Source: Flavisericum labens
GTDB lineage: Bacteria; Bacteroidota; Bacteroidia; Flavobacteriales; Flavobacteriaceae
Direction of reading: 5' to 3'
DNA length: 64,000 nucleotides
Assembly: GCF_045446075.1 (NCBI RefSeq)
Contig: NZ_JBJJBQ010000009.1
Location: forward strand, 62,001 to 126,000
Under the pieces are notes generated by a model. That model was not told where the DNA came from, ran no database searches, and saw only the letters and a list, made by a program, of their open reading frames with translations. Both the position numbers and the translations under genes were made by a program. Shown one piece after another: positions 23,595-32,564 of this stretch. How positions within the stretch are numbered: the stretch's first letter is position 1; each line of letters opens with the position of its first letter.

Positions 23595-24398
23595 ATGAAG
23601 AAGATATTTATAGTTTTTTGCGTTGCAACTTTCCTGTTTAGTTGTAAGTCCAAAAAGGCCGTCGTCACCAAAAGAACAAATCAAATTGAAAGAAAAACGG
23701 AAACTTCTGAACCGTTATCAACGAATCAAACTTCTACAACCACAAAGGTTTACGCCAATAATACCGAGCGTTATATTGATGAGTTTAAAGATGTGGCGCA
23801 AAACGAAATGAAATTATACGGTATTCCCGCAAGTATAACATTGGCACAGGGGATTTTAGAATCAGCTTCGGGGCGGGGTAGGCTATCGGTAGAAGCCAAT
23901 AACCACTTCGGAATTAAATGCCATGAATGGACTGGAGCTAAAATTTATCATGATGACGATAAAAGACAAGAGTGCTTCAGAAAGTATAAGGATGCCAAAT
24001 ATTCTTTTAGAGACCATTCACTTTTTTTAACCGAACGCAGGCGGTATTCAGGGCTTTTCAATTTAAAATTGGAAGATTACAAAGGCTGGGCAAGAGGACT
24101 TAGGGCTGCCGGTTATGCTACCGATAGAAAATATCCTCAAAAACTTATTAGTTTAATAGAGCGGTATAATTTGCATGATTTTGATAAAGCTGTTTTAGGA
24201 AAATCTTATACCAAGTACGAACCCGAGTTGGTCGAAAATAAGCGTACCACATACACGGTTTCAAAAGGGGATACATTATATTCTATTTCCAAAAGATACA
24301 ATACAACAGTAGAAGAACTTCAAAATTTAAATGGTTTAAATAGTACGACACTGAGTATTGGTCAGGTTTTACTGGTTAAGCCAATATCAAAAAATTAA
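23595..24398 (+). CDS. Glucosaminidase-LysM lipoprotein
   Basis: Murein hydrolase of 267 residues. Lipobox FLFSC (Cys17) makes it a lipoprotein. A Ser/Thr-rich linker leads to a glucosaminidase (FlgJ/LytG-like) domain at about 65-200, with ASITLAQGILESASG containing the presumed catalytic Glu and NNHFGIKCHEW. A single LysM domain closes the protein (about 218-262, YTVSKGDTLYSISKRYN) and should bind peptidoglycan. It starts 2 bp after the PLP enzyme gene and is followed 9 bp later by hemL, so the run 22352-25694 is probably one operon. Confidence 0.92.
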   Translation: MKKIFIVFCVATFLFSCKSKKAVVTKRTNQIERKTETSEPLSTNQTSTTTKVYANNTERYIDEFKDVAQNEMKLYGIPASITLAQGILESASGRGRLSVEANNHFGIKCHEWTGAKIYHDDDKRQECFRKYKDAKYSFRDHSLFLTERRRYSGLFNLKLEDYKGWARGLRAAGYATDRKYPQKLISLIERYNLHDFDKAVLGKSYTKYEPELVENKRTTYTVSKGDTLYSISKRYNTTVEELQNLNGLNSTTLSIGQVLLVKPISKN

Positions 24399-24407
24399 AA
24401 AATATTT

Positions 24408-25694
24408 ATGGTTTATAAACGAAGCAGTGCATTATTTGCCGAAGCAGAAAAAGTAATACCGGGTGGTGTGAATTCTCCAGTTAGAGCTTTTAAAGGAGTC
24501 GGTGGAACGCCCATTTTTGTTAAAGAAGCAAAGGGTGCTTATTTATATGATGAAGATGATAATAGGTTGATTGATTATATCAATTCATGGGGGCCAATGA
24601 TTTTAGGTCATGCCTATGAGCCTGTAGTAAATTCTGTGATTGATAAAGCAAAAAAAGGCACATCTTTCGGGATGCCCACAGAAATTGAAACTGAAATTGC
24701 GCAGCTAGCTGTGTCGATGGTGCCTAATATTGATAAAATTCGTTTTGTCAATTCTGGTACAGAGGCTTGTATGAGTGCGGTACGTTTAGCTCGTGGTTTT
24801 ACGGGAAAAGATAAAATTATAAAATTTGCAGGGTGTTACCATGGTCATTCCGATTCGTTTTTAATACAAGCCGGTAGTGGTGCTAGTACCTTCGGAACGC
24901 CTAACAGTCCTGGTGTTACCCAAGGTACAGCTAAAGATACATTATTGGCTAAATATAATGATATTGAAAATGTTAAGGAAATTATTGAAGCCAATAAGGA
25001 CGAAATCGCCTGTATTATTATTGAACCGGTTGCCGGAAACATGGGCTGTATTCCTCCTAAATCTGGTTTTTTAGAAGGCTTAAGAAAATTGTGTGATGAA
25101 CACCAAGTATTGCTGATTTTAGATGAAGTGATGACCGGTTTTCGGTTAGCCAAAGGAGGGGCTCAGGAGCTTTTAGGAATTCAAGCAGATATTGTTTGTT
25201 TTGGAAAAGTAATAGGAGGCGGTTTACCGGTTGGTGCATTTGCCGCAAGAAATGAAATTATGAACCATTTGGCGCCGTTAGGCCCTGTTTATCAAGCAGG
25301 GACTTTAAGTGGAAACCCGTTGGCCATGGCAGCAGGTTTGGCCATGTTAACCGAATTGAATAATGATTCAGATATTTTTAAGCGCTTGGCTGAAAAAACT
25401 GAGTATTTGCACAAAGGAATAGCTGAAGTTCTAAACATAAATAATATTGTTCACACCATCAATAGAACAGGGTCTATGATTTCCGTGCATTTTGATGAAG
25501 GAGCAGTAGTCGATTTTGATACGGCATCAAATGGAAACAACGACACGTTTAAGAAATTTTTCCACGGGATGCTCAATCAAGGTGTTTACATTGCCCCTAG
25601 TGCTTTTGAAACCTGGTTTATTACAGACGCATTGACTTATGATGATTTAGATTTTACAATAAACGCCGTAAACGATGTGGCAAAAAGTTTATAG
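24408..25694 (+). CDS. hemL: Glutamate-1-semialdehyde 2,1-aminomutase
   Basis: PLP aminomutase making 5-aminolevulinate from glutamate-1-semialdehyde, the second step of the C5 haem pathway. The 428-residue protein has the PLP lysine in VCFGKVIGGGLPVG (Lys267), LDEVMTGFR for the cofactor Asp and AGTLSGNPLAMAAG. Length and motifs are standard. It is at the end of a four-gene run with the glucosaminidase; there is no obvious functional link to its neighbours. Confidence 0.97.
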   Translation: MVYKRSSALFAEAEKVIPGGVNSPVRAFKGVGGTPIFVKEAKGAYLYDEDDNRLIDYINSWGPMILGHAYEPVVNSVIDKAKKGTSFGMPTEIETEIAQLAVSMVPNIDKIRFVNSGTEACMSAVRLARGFTGKDKIIKFAGCYHGHSDSFLIQAGSGASTFGTPNSPGVTQGTAKDTLLAKYNDIENVKEIIEANKDEIACIIIEPVAGNMGCIPPKSGFLEGLRKLCDEHQVLLILDEVMTGFRLAKGGAQELLGIQADIVCFGKVIGGGLPVGAFAARNEIMNHLAPLGPVYQAGTLSGNPLAMAAGLAMLTELNNDSDIFKRLAEKTEYLHKGIAEVLNINNIVHTINRTGSMISVHFDEGAVVDFDTASNGNNDTFKKFFHGMLNQGVYIAPSAFETWFITDALTYDDLDFTINAVNDVAKSL

Positions 25695-25717
25695 ATATTT
25701 TGAAAAAGCTAAAAAAG

Positions 25718-25752
25718 AAAACGCATTTCCATAGAAGTAGGAAATGCGTTTT
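25718..25752. terminator. Convergent terminator between hemL and the LTXXQ-like gene
   Basis: AAAACGCATTTCC (25718-25730) and GGAAATGCGTTTT (25740-25752) make a perfect 13-bp stem. The minus strand continues with TTTTCTTTTTT, so it is strongest for the minus-strand gene ending at 25784; it can also serve hemL. Confidence 0.85.
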
Positions 25753-25783
25753 CACAACTAAACTAAACTAAAATCAATCAAAT

Positions 25784-26248
25784 TTATTTTTTGTGGCTTC
25801 TCTTTTTTATGGCCATTTTTTTGTTGCCTTTTGAGCTTCTTCTTGCTTGAGATTTCTCCCATTTGGCGTACTGCTCTTCGTTTAATACCTTTTTCATTTT
25901 AGCCTTCATAGCAATTTGATGGTCCAGTTTGGCATTCATCATTTCTAAACGTTTTTCTTTGGATGGCCTTTCTAGGTTTCCACTTTCTTTATTAGTTTTC
26001 CAAGCCTCAACCATTTCTTTTCGTTTTGTAGCATTTTCAAGATTTATTTCATGAATCTCGTCTTGTTGGGATTTCGTCAAATCTAAGTTTAAGGTCATTT
26101 TTTTTGTTCTCAAAGTAGCAGATTCTTCTGGGGTAAGGGTTTGCATTAAGTGCATTTTGTCCTTTTTTTCAACCTTCATTGCGTCTTGGGCAAAGGCAAT
26201 ACCTTGCGCAGAAACAAAGGCTATTGCGATGATAATTAGCTTTTTCAT
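25784..26248 (-). CDS. Exported Spy/LTXXQ-like helical protein
   Basis: A 154-residue protein with a signal peptide ending near AFAQ (residue 21). The mature part is helical and very rich in Lys, Glu and Met, and contains DLTKSQQDEIHEINLE (LTxxQ-like) and a second NEEQYAKWE motif, as in CpxP/Spy-type periplasmic chaperones and the related DUF4890 proteins of Bacteroidetes. The C-terminus is strongly basic (KKMAIKKRSHKK). Role is inferred as envelope stress/chaperone-like; no regulator is adjacent. Single gene with its own terminator. Confidence 0.75.
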   Translation of the reverse strand: MKKLIIIAIAFVSAQGIAFAQDAMKVEKKDKMHLMQTLTPEESATLRTKKMTLNLDLTKSQQDEIHEINLENATKRKEMVEAWKTNKESGNLERPSKEKRLEMMNAKLDHQIAMKAKMKKVLNEEQYAKWEKSQARRSSKGNKKMAIKKRSHKK

Positions 26249-26365
26249 TTTTATTGCTTTTTTAGGTTCTTTCTATTAATAAGACCTTGCAAAATAAAAA
26301 AGGTTTAATCAGTGCCGTTTTTTAACTCCAAGTTAACATTTAGGTGATTTTCTGGAAAGAGGAGG

Positions 26366-27583
26366 TTACTTTAGGAAAGGAAGTTTTAAGCTAATGCCTG
26401 TTTGGAAGTCAGGGGCGTTGTTCACTTCAAAATCTTCTTTTATATAAATGGAAAGTTTAAAATTGGGCTGGCCGTATGTGTAAATAAAATTCCAAGTTTG
26501 CATGGTGCTATATAATGTGTAGACCCCATTTTGCCAACCTCCATTTATTTCGCGCCATTTACCCAACAGCTTAAAATAACCATATTCTTCTTTTCTGTTA
26601 TATCTAGTTTGGGCTTGAAAGTTTATTCCAAAAGCATTATAGTTGCCTTTTTTTGTGTATTTGGTTATTTCAATGTGCGATTCAATAGTACCCAAATAGT
26701 TGTTGTTTCCTAAATCTATTACTTCCTTAAAGTTGATTAGGTTTTTTCTAAGGACATTCGCACCAAAAGCTAAATGTATTTGATAGTTGTTTTTTAAGTT
26801 GAATTTTTTTACTGCATTTGCCGATAACCCCGCATCAACAGACGAATTGAACCTGGAGGTGTTTAACCCTAAATGGCTTCCAAAATTGATAAAAATATTA
26901 AGGTTTTTATTGATTCCGAAATCTGGGTAATAATAATGGCTAAGTTCGATACCACCAAGGAAAAAGTTGTTTTGGCGTAATTCCATCGTGTTTCCGTTTC
27001 GGTCTAAATATCTGAAATTAACCTGGTTTAATCCGTAGTATCGTCTTCCATATGGGTCTTCCCCTCCAGCTACGTTGCTGTGAAACCATTCGATGCTTTC
27101 GTCGCTCGTAAAAAGAGAAAAAGGGTATTTGCCTTTGGCGATAAAATAATGCCTAAGGTTTAAGCTCAGTTCGTGCCGTTTGTTAATGGGGAAATCAAAT
27201 TTTAGCCTAAACTCCTTGATTATCGCATCAATCACAATATTCATATAGTCGGCTGGCGTATTTTCTTGGTCCATGAAAGTAAAAGGGCGGTCGTGCCATT
27301 TTATATTGCTTAAACGCTTTCTTACTTCGGGGTCCTTGGGGAAATAGGCCTCAACATAGGGCTGGAAGTTGTTTCCACTGATATAGTCGAAAGTGAATAT
27401 GGGCTTTTTAGAGGGTGTATTTTGAAAATTGGTGTTTATTCTTGAACTGAAAATACCAAAGTGGTGCGTTGCCAATAAACTGGGTTTGTCAATGCCATTT
27501 TTAAAGTAAAGACTATCTTTATCTTGGCCACCTGCATAAAGCCACAAAAAGCATAGATATAAAAAAAACGAGGTTTTTATCAT
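26366..27583 (-). CDS. Predicted outer-membrane beta-barrel protein
   Basis: A 405-residue exported protein with a signal peptide (about 1-19). The body is rich in alternating aromatic/polar strands (YYGLNQVNFRYLDRNGN and ELSHYYYPDFGINKNLNIF), and the last strand ends in the aromatic-hydrophobic pattern LKLPFLK, as expected of outer-membrane barrels. No plug or TonB box can be seen. Function unknown. It is followed on the same strand, 28 bp upstream in coordinate order, by the helical-repeat gene, so the two may be cotranscribed. Confidence 0.65.
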   Translation of the reverse strand: MIKTSFFLYLCFLWLYAGGQDKDSLYFKNGIDKPSLLATHHFGIFSSRINTNFQNTPSKKPIFTFDYISGNNFQPYVEAYFPKDPEVRKRLSNIKWHDRPFTFMDQENTPADYMNIVIDAIIKEFRLKFDFPINKRHELSLNLRHYFIAKGKYPFSLFTSDESIEWFHSNVAGGEDPYGRRYYGLNQVNFRYLDRNGNTMELRQNNFFLGGIELSHYYYPDFGINKNLNIFINFGSHLGLNTSRFNSSVDAGLSANAVKKFNLKNNYQIHLAFGANVLRKNLINFKEVIDLGNNNYLGTIESHIEITKYTKKGNYNAFGINFQAQTRYNRKEEYGYFKLLGKWREINGGWQNGVYTLYSTMQTWNFIYTYGQPNFKLSIYIKEDFEVNNAPDFQTGISLKLPFLK

Positions 27584-27611
27584 CGGGCAAAAATAAATAA
27601 AGATTATATAA

Positions 27612-29147
27612 TTATCGCTCTATAATGGGTTTGGTTTTCAATTCGCCTTGGGCTTGCTCAACCAATTTTAAGGTGGTTTCGTATAGTTTGGTTTGATTCA
27701 TTTTGCTTTTTAGCCAACAGTAAAAACTCATCACGAAAATATCTTCTTTGTGGGTTTCTTTCCAATCAAATGCATATTCGAGTTTTTCTTTAAATGCTTC
27801 ATTGGTAATGGTTTCAGGATTTTTATAATAGGCTTCAATAAACGTTATATAAGTGATTACGCGCTTTTGTTTAATGCTTTTTAAATAGGGGTAATATGAA
27901 CGCTTAAAGCTTAATAATCTAGATTCAACTAAGTCTATATTTTGTAATTCTATGTGTAGAAGTATTTCTATCAAGTTCTTTTTTATCACCCATTCTTTGC
28001 CTGCTTTTTCAGTATACCAAGTATCGGTATGGTAAAATTTCGAAAATATGCTGTGTGCTTTTTTAAGGTCATTTTTCTGAAAATAAAACATGATTAAACT
28101 TAAATGGATATCTAGTAAAGCTTCTATGTCGTTATGTTTTTGATTAGTGAAGGGTTCTAGGGTTTTAATGGCTAGGTCTTGGTTGTTGCTGTAATTGAAG
28201 TTGAGTGATAATAAGAGGTTGTATTTTAATTTAAAAGTATTAAAATATTGTTTCTTGTTCATAATCATGAGTTTGTGCATCTGCTCCAAGTTGCTCATAG
28301 ATTCATCAAATTTTTTATTTCTGAATAAAGCATTCGCAATGGCATGCAGGATTTGAATATGATAAAAGAGTTGTTTTTTATGATGTTTTTGAGAGATAAT
28401 AGCCTTGTATGACTGGATTAAAAAAGGTTCTATATTTAAATAGTCCTTGCTTATAAAGGCTGAAAAACTTACAATACTTATTAGTTGATAGAGTGATTTG
28501 AAGGACAGATAATCATCTGTTTTTATATTATGTTCTTTAAGCGTGTTGGTTAATAGGGTTTCAAAATCTAATACGGCGCCTTGGTAGGTGATTTTATTTG
28601 ATAGCCTTCTGATTTTTGCATATACCAAATTGAGTTCTTCTTCGATTAAGATGGCCTTTTGATTGTCCTTAAACTTTAAGATGAGTGCATTTAGATTGCC
28701 TGTAGGAATGGCATGGGCATATTCAATTTTGGTGTGGTAAACCTCGTTTAAAAGTGTGAACAAATCATTGGTCTTAGCCAGAGTTTCTGCTTTATCCAAA
28801 ATGCTATAGCCTACTTTGAATTGCTTCTGCGCCATAAATGATTTTGAAGCCAAAATGTACTTAATAATTTGCATTTCGGTAGTAGTGTCTTCCTGTAAAC
28901 TGATATTGGCCTTAAAATCAATAATCGATTCATGCAGTCTTTTCCTTAAAGCGTGGTATGCACCTTTTTTATCTTCATTATAAAGCTTCAAACACATGTC
29001 TTTTGAACTGAGGTCATGCTTTAGCACGAGCTTAAATAATTCGGTATTTTTTGTGTCGTTTCGCTTATTCTTTTTTTCTAGATAATTAAGGAACTTCCGT
29101 TGTTCTTCAACCGAAAACGACAATACTATGCCTTTTAAATCAATCAT
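27612..29147 (-). CDS. Large helical-repeat protein, possible regulator
   Basis: Unrecognised 511-residue protein with no signal peptide or membrane segment. It is helical throughout, with TPR-like pairs (for example FKVGYSILDKAETLAKTNDLF and QLFYHIQILHAIANALFRN in the middle) and many Lys/Leu residues. The N-terminal half has KGAYHALRKRLHESIIDF, which looks like a short helical domain. I start at ATG 29147 because the longer frame needs a TTG and an AT-rich leader. A 12-bp direct repeat (29150-29161 and 29216-29227) flanks the start. It is divergent from three small membrane protein genes, which it might control. Confidence 0.6.
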   Translation of the reverse strand: MIDLKGIVLSFSVEEQRKFLNYLEKKNKRNDTKNTELFKLVLKHDLSSKDMCLKLYNEDKKGAYHALRKRLHESIIDFKANISLQEDTTTEMQIIKYILASKSFMAQKQFKVGYSILDKAETLAKTNDLFTLLNEVYHTKIEYAHAIPTGNLNALILKFKDNQKAILIEEELNLVYAKIRRLSNKITYQGAVLDFETLLTNTLKEHNIKTDDYLSFKSLYQLISIVSFSAFISKDYLNIEPFLIQSYKAIISQKHHKKQLFYHIQILHAIANALFRNKKFDESMSNLEQMHKLMIMNKKQYFNTFKLKYNLLLSLNFNYSNNQDLAIKTLEPFTNQKHNDIEALLDIHLSLIMFYFQKNDLKKAHSIFSKFYHTDTWYTEKAGKEWVIKKNLIEILLHIELQNIDLVESRLLSFKRSYYPYLKSIKQKRVITYITFIEAYYKNPETITNEAFKEKLEYAFDWKETHKEDIFVMSFYCWLKSKMNQTKLYETTLKLVEQAQGELKTKPIIER

Positions 29148-29149
29148 TT

Positions 29150-29227
29150 TATCGTAAGTAAAAGTGTTATACAATATAGTTAATATAATATTTATAAATG
29201 TATTTTATTAAAAAATATCGTAAGTAA
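29150..29227. repeat. Direct repeat TATCGTAAGTAA upstream of the helical-repeat gene
   Basis: TATCGTAAGTAA occurs at 29150-29161, next to the start codon, and at 29216-29227. The copies are 66 bp apart, about six helical turns, in the shared upstream region of two divergent transcription units. They may be binding sites for a regulator; this is inference from position only. Confidence 0.5.
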
Positions 29228-29299
29228 GTTTTGAAAATTGTGTTTCGGATAAAAAACGAATTTCGCAGTTTTGTCTCATAATCATTAAAACAAAAAATT

Positions 29300-29458
29300 A
29301 TGAAACCTATTTTTAAAACAGTGTTTATTGTTTTATTGGTATCAGTTCCTATATGTTATTTCGATGAATTGTTAGGGGCGATATCGACAGGCTATAATAA
29401 TAGGATTTACTATTTAGTAAATAATGTAATTGCTGGTAATCAAATTGTAGGCCTATAG
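29300..29458 (+). CDS. Small membrane protein (52 residues)
   Basis: Short gene of 52 codons starting MKPIFKTVFIVLLVSVPIC, a single hydrophobic N-terminal helix followed by a Tyr/Asn-rich tail (about residues 31-52). The stop codon is one base before the ATG of the next gene (TAGTATG), which argues that it is translated and coupled to it. Function unknown; it may be a small subunit of the membrane proteins that follow. Confidence 0.6.
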   Translation: MKPIFKTVFIVLLVSVPICYFDELLGAISTGYNNRIYYLVNNVIAGNQIVGL

Positions 29459-29459
29459 T

Positions 29460-29924
29460 ATGCAGCTGAAAAAGTTAAATATGGCCTTTGTGGTTACAAC
29501 GGGAATCTCTGTTGTGATTTTTGTTTACCTCGTTTTTTTAGGTTATGATGAAATAAAAACCTTTAAAGATGTAGTAAAAATAATAGCATCTATTTTGTTT
29601 CCCATACCCATGTTGTTTTTTGTTCGTTTCATTTTAATTGAACATTTTATACCACAAAATACTGAAGCTTATAAACTTCAAAATCAAAAGCCTGCCACCA
29701 TTTTGTTATTTACAACTGTTTTACTAGGGGTTGGTACAATGCAAATTTTGGAGTTTTTTACCCACCAAAAATTGGAAGACAACTTAATTTTCGCCCATCT
29801 AATAAACTCTACAGCTGTGAGCTCTTATGTGCTGAACTTTATTTTATATAATAATTTAAGGGGCAATGGGATTTTAAGCGGCATACTTCTGGCATTGGCC
29901 ATTCATGTGTTCTTTTTGTCCTAA
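29460..29924 (+). CDS. Four-helix small membrane protein A
   Basis: A 154-residue integral membrane protein with about four hydrophobic helices (near 10-28, 38-60, 78-98 and 115-150). No catalytic motif is visible. It is coupled to the 52-residue gene before it and followed after 31 bp by another membrane protein with the same architecture; the segments IPMLFFVRFILIEH here and VPLLFVLSILRDLR there look related, so the two may be distant paralogues. Function unknown. Confidence 0.65.
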   Translation: MQLKKLNMAFVVTTGISVVIFVYLVFLGYDEIKTFKDVVKIIASILFPIPMLFFVRFILIEHFIPQNTEAYKLQNQKPATILLFTTVLLGVGTMQILEFFTHQKLEDNLIFAHLINSTAVSSYVLNFILYNNLRGNGILSGILLALAIHVFFLS

Positions 29925-29955
29925 TTAATAAGTATAATCATCAAAATTTAATATT

Positions 29956-30438
29956 ATGAATCAAGTGTTTTTTAACAAGTCTGAAAAAAGTAATTCTACA
30001 AAACGCGAAATGTTATTTACATTTCAATCTATAATTGTAATTGGTTTATTGGTGTTTACCACCATTGCCTTTTTCTTTTACAATAACCTTTCAATAATTA
30101 AAGGCATTAAGGTTGTTTTTGCTCCATTTTTATCAGTGGTGCCTTTGCTATTTGTGTTATCTATTTTAAGGGACTTACGAAAAGGGTTTGTCGAGGGAAA
30201 TTACAGTAAACAAGAGGTGGTTAAGTTTTGTTTAGTGGCTCTAGGTGTTACCTTGGCTTTTACAGGCATTACTTTTTTAATGTCTAAAATTGGGGCTTTG
30301 GAAATTTTATTGGCGGCCATAATGGCTATTTTATGTGCTGTATTTTTTTTAAGAAGTAAAATCAAGGATATTTTAGGGATGTCCATCATTACGGGAATTG
30401 CAGAAGGCATCATTATATATATGATTTTTTTGTTTTGA
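29956..30438 (+). CDS. Four-helix small membrane protein B
   Basis: A 160-residue integral membrane protein with about four helices and a soluble N-terminal stretch of some 18 residues. It resembles the preceding gene in size and helix spacing. It is the last gene of the small-membrane-protein unit and is followed by a terminator at 30457. No family can be named with confidence. Confidence 0.65.
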   Translation: MNQVFFNKSEKSNSTKREMLFTFQSIIVIGLLVFTTIAFFFYNNLSIIKGIKVVFAPFLSVVPLLFVLSILRDLRKGFVEGNYSKQEVVKFCLVALGVTLAFTGITFLMSKIGALEILLAAIMAILCAVFFLRSKIKDILGMSIITGIAEGIIIYMIFLF

Positions 30439-30456
30439 TGATTGGTTAGTTAACCC

Positions 30457-30490
30457 AAAACCCTGTTGCTTTTATTAGTAGCGGGGTTTT
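30457..30490 (+). terminator. Intrinsic terminator of the small-membrane-protein genes
   Basis: AAAACCCTGTTGC (30457-30469) pairs, with G-U pairs, with GTAGCGGGGTTTT (30478-30490) around an eight-base loop. The T-run is short. Confidence 0.65.
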
Positions 30491-30756
30491 AAATAGCACA
30501 GGAATTAGAGTAAAAACCTTTGAATTTGGCTAAGGACTTTCTTAAAAAAATTAACATGTCGTCTATGTAATCTTAATGAACATATAAAACTGTAAATGTG
30601 AGTGTTAAATATTTCAAAATTAATTTTTTACATGTGAAATAATTCGTCTATTTGTACTGTTAGTTTAGTTAGTGCATTAGTAAGATGCAAAAAAGTTAAA
30701 GTTTAGTTTGTTAATTAAAGCCAGTTATTTGTAACTGGCTTTTTTTATTGGATGAA
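30491..30756. other. Intergenic region with an orphan plus-strand terminator, possible small RNA
   Basis: No ORF of note. A perfect hairpin and T-run at 30717-30747 is oriented for plus-strand transcripts although the next gene (lysS) is on the minus strand and the previous plus-strand gene already has a terminator at 30457. A TCTATTTG box at 30647-30654 resembles a -7 element but no -33 TTG sits at the right distance. A transcript of roughly 85 nt from about 30660 to 30747 is therefore possible. Confidence 0.35.
30717..30747 (+). terminator. Orphan intrinsic terminator before lysS
   Basis: AAGCCAGTTA (30718-30727), loop TTTG, TAACTGGCTT (30732-30741), then six more T. Ten perfect pairs; the minus strand has only a weak T-run after it. 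Confidence 0.8.
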
Positions 30757-32445
30757 TTAAATCACCTCAACAAACAAGCCGTCATCAGTTTTTTCAACCT
30801 TGGCTAGGTTATTTTTGGTGAGTTCCTTTATGGATTTGTCCCATTTTTTATTTGAAAGTCCCGATTGCGTTTTTAAATCTGCTAGTTCAGTTTTTTCTAA
30901 TTTTTTCAAAATTTCAAAAACAGCTTTGGTATCTTCACTAACTGCAACGGCCTTTTTTTCTGGTCGCATTTGAGGGAAGAACAATACTTCTTGGATTGAT
31001 TGGTTATTGGTTAAGAACATAATTAAACGGTCCATCCCAATACCCATCCCCGATGTAGGAGGCATACCGTATTCTAGTGCGCGAAGAAAATCATGGTCTA
31101 TAAATTCAGTAGCTTCATCATCACCTTTTGCAGCTAATTTCAACTGATGTTCAAAACGCTCACGCTGGTCAATTGGGTCGTTAAGCTCAGAATAGGCGTT
31201 GGCTACTTCTTTACCGCAAACCATAAGTTCAAAACGTTCTGTTAGTTCTGGATTGTCTCGATGTTCTTTACATAGCGGACTCATTTCTTTTGGGTAGTCT
31301 GTAATGAACGTTGGCTGTATGTAGTTGCCTTCGCATTTTTCGCCAAAAATTTCGTCAATCAATTTCCCTTTACCCATAGTGTCATCTACTTCAACACCCA
31401 AATCTTTGGCGGCCTGGCGTATTTCAGCTTCACTTTTTCCCGTAATGTCGAAACCAGTAAATTGTTTAATAGAATTGGCCATTGTTACGCGTGCATATGG
31501 CGCCTTAAAATCTATTTCATGCTCACCAAAAGTCACTTTTGTTGTGCCGTTTACTACATTGGCACAATATTCTAACAGTCGCTCGCAAAAATCCATCATC
31601 CAATTATAGTCTTTGTAAGCCACATAAATTTCCATAGCTGTAAACTCTGGATTATGGGTTCTGTCCATGCCTTCGTTACGGAAGTTTTTAGAAAATTCGT
31701 AAACACCATCAAATCCACCAACAATTAGCCTTTTTAAATACAATTCGTTGGCAATTCGCATATATAAAGGAATGTCTAATGTGTTATGATGCGTAACAAA
31801 TGGGCGGGCCGCAGCACCACCTGGAATAGGTTGTAATATGGGGGTTTCTACTTCAAAATAACCAGCTTCATTAAAAAACTGGCGCATGGCGTTAAATAAT
31901 TTGGTGCGTTTTACGAATACGTCTTTAACTTGTGGGTTTACAACCAAATCGGCATAACGTTGTCTATAACGTTGCTCCGCATCAGTAAACGCATCATATA
32001 CTTTGCCATCTTTCTCTTTTGGAAGGGGAAGCGGTTTTAAAGCCTTACTAAGAAGAGTAAAGTCTTTAACCTTTATTGTTTTTTCACCTACTTTGGTTTT
32101 AAACAATTCGCCTTCAATACCTATAAAATCACCAAAATCGAGTAGTTTTTTGAAAACTTCGTTGTATTTGGTTTTGTCTTCACTAGGGCAAATTTCATCA
32201 CGGTTAAAATACACCTGAATTTTTCCTTCAGCATCCTGTAGTTGGGCAAAACTAGCTTTCCCTTGAATTTTTACCATCATCAAACGTCCGGCTATAATCA
32301 CTTGTTTGCCTTCTTCAAATTGGTCTTTCACCTGTTTTGAAGTATGGTTTACCGGATACAATTCCGCTGGATAAGGGTTGATGCCTAAATCGCGAAGTTT
32401 GTTTAATTTCTCTCTTCTAACTAATTCTTGTTCTGAAAGTTGCAT
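30757..32445 (-). CDS. lysS: Lysyl-tRNA synthetase, class II
   Basis: Class IIb synthetase charging tRNA-Lys. An N-terminal OB-fold anticodon-binding domain (about 40-150) precedes the catalytic core; motif 2 is seen as FRNEGMDRTHNPEF and motif 3 as GMGIGMDRLIMF. After the core there is a C-terminal extension of about 60 residues rich in Lys and Leu that E. coli LysS lacks but that I recall from flavobacterial homologues. I use ATG 32445 (MQLSEQEL), giving 562 residues; the longer frame starts with a TTG that lies in a TAATTTTG promoter box (32495-32488). Confidence 0.96.
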   Translation of the reverse strand: MQLSEQELVRREKLNKLRDLGINPYPAELYPVNHTSKQVKDQFEEGKQVIIAGRLMMVKIQGKASFAQLQDAEGKIQVYFNRDEICPSEDKTKYNEVFKKLLDFGDFIGIEGELFKTKVGEKTIKVKDFTLLSKALKPLPLPKEKDGKVYDAFTDAEQRYRQRYADLVVNPQVKDVFVKRTKLFNAMRQFFNEAGYFEVETPILQPIPGGAAARPFVTHHNTLDIPLYMRIANELYLKRLIVGGFDGVYEFSKNFRNEGMDRTHNPEFTAMEIYVAYKDYNWMMDFCERLLEYCANVVNGTTKVTFGEHEIDFKAPYARVTMANSIKQFTGFDITGKSEAEIRQAAKDLGVEVDDTMGKGKLIDEIFGEKCEGNYIQPTFITDYPKEMSPLCKEHRDNPELTERFELMVCGKEVANAYSELNDPIDQRERFEHQLKLAAKGDDEATEFIDHDFLRALEYGMPPTSGMGIGMDRLIMFLTNNQSIQEVLFFPQMRPEKKAVAVSEDTKAVFEILKKLEKTELADLKTQSGLSNKKWDKSIKELTKNNLAKVEKTDDGLFVEVI

Positions 32446-32564
32446 GCTAATTTTTGATTTTGAATTCGGCCTTTTTACAGACGAGTGCAAAATTACGTTA
32501 TTTTCAAAAAATTAGCATACAACTATCTAATTGATTTTTACTGTACGGAGATAAAAATTTGAAG

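Noticed and set aside
32446..32490. N-terminal extension of lysS from a TTG
   Set aside because: The TTG lies inside a TAATTTTG promoter box; MQLSEQEL at 32445 matches the usual start.
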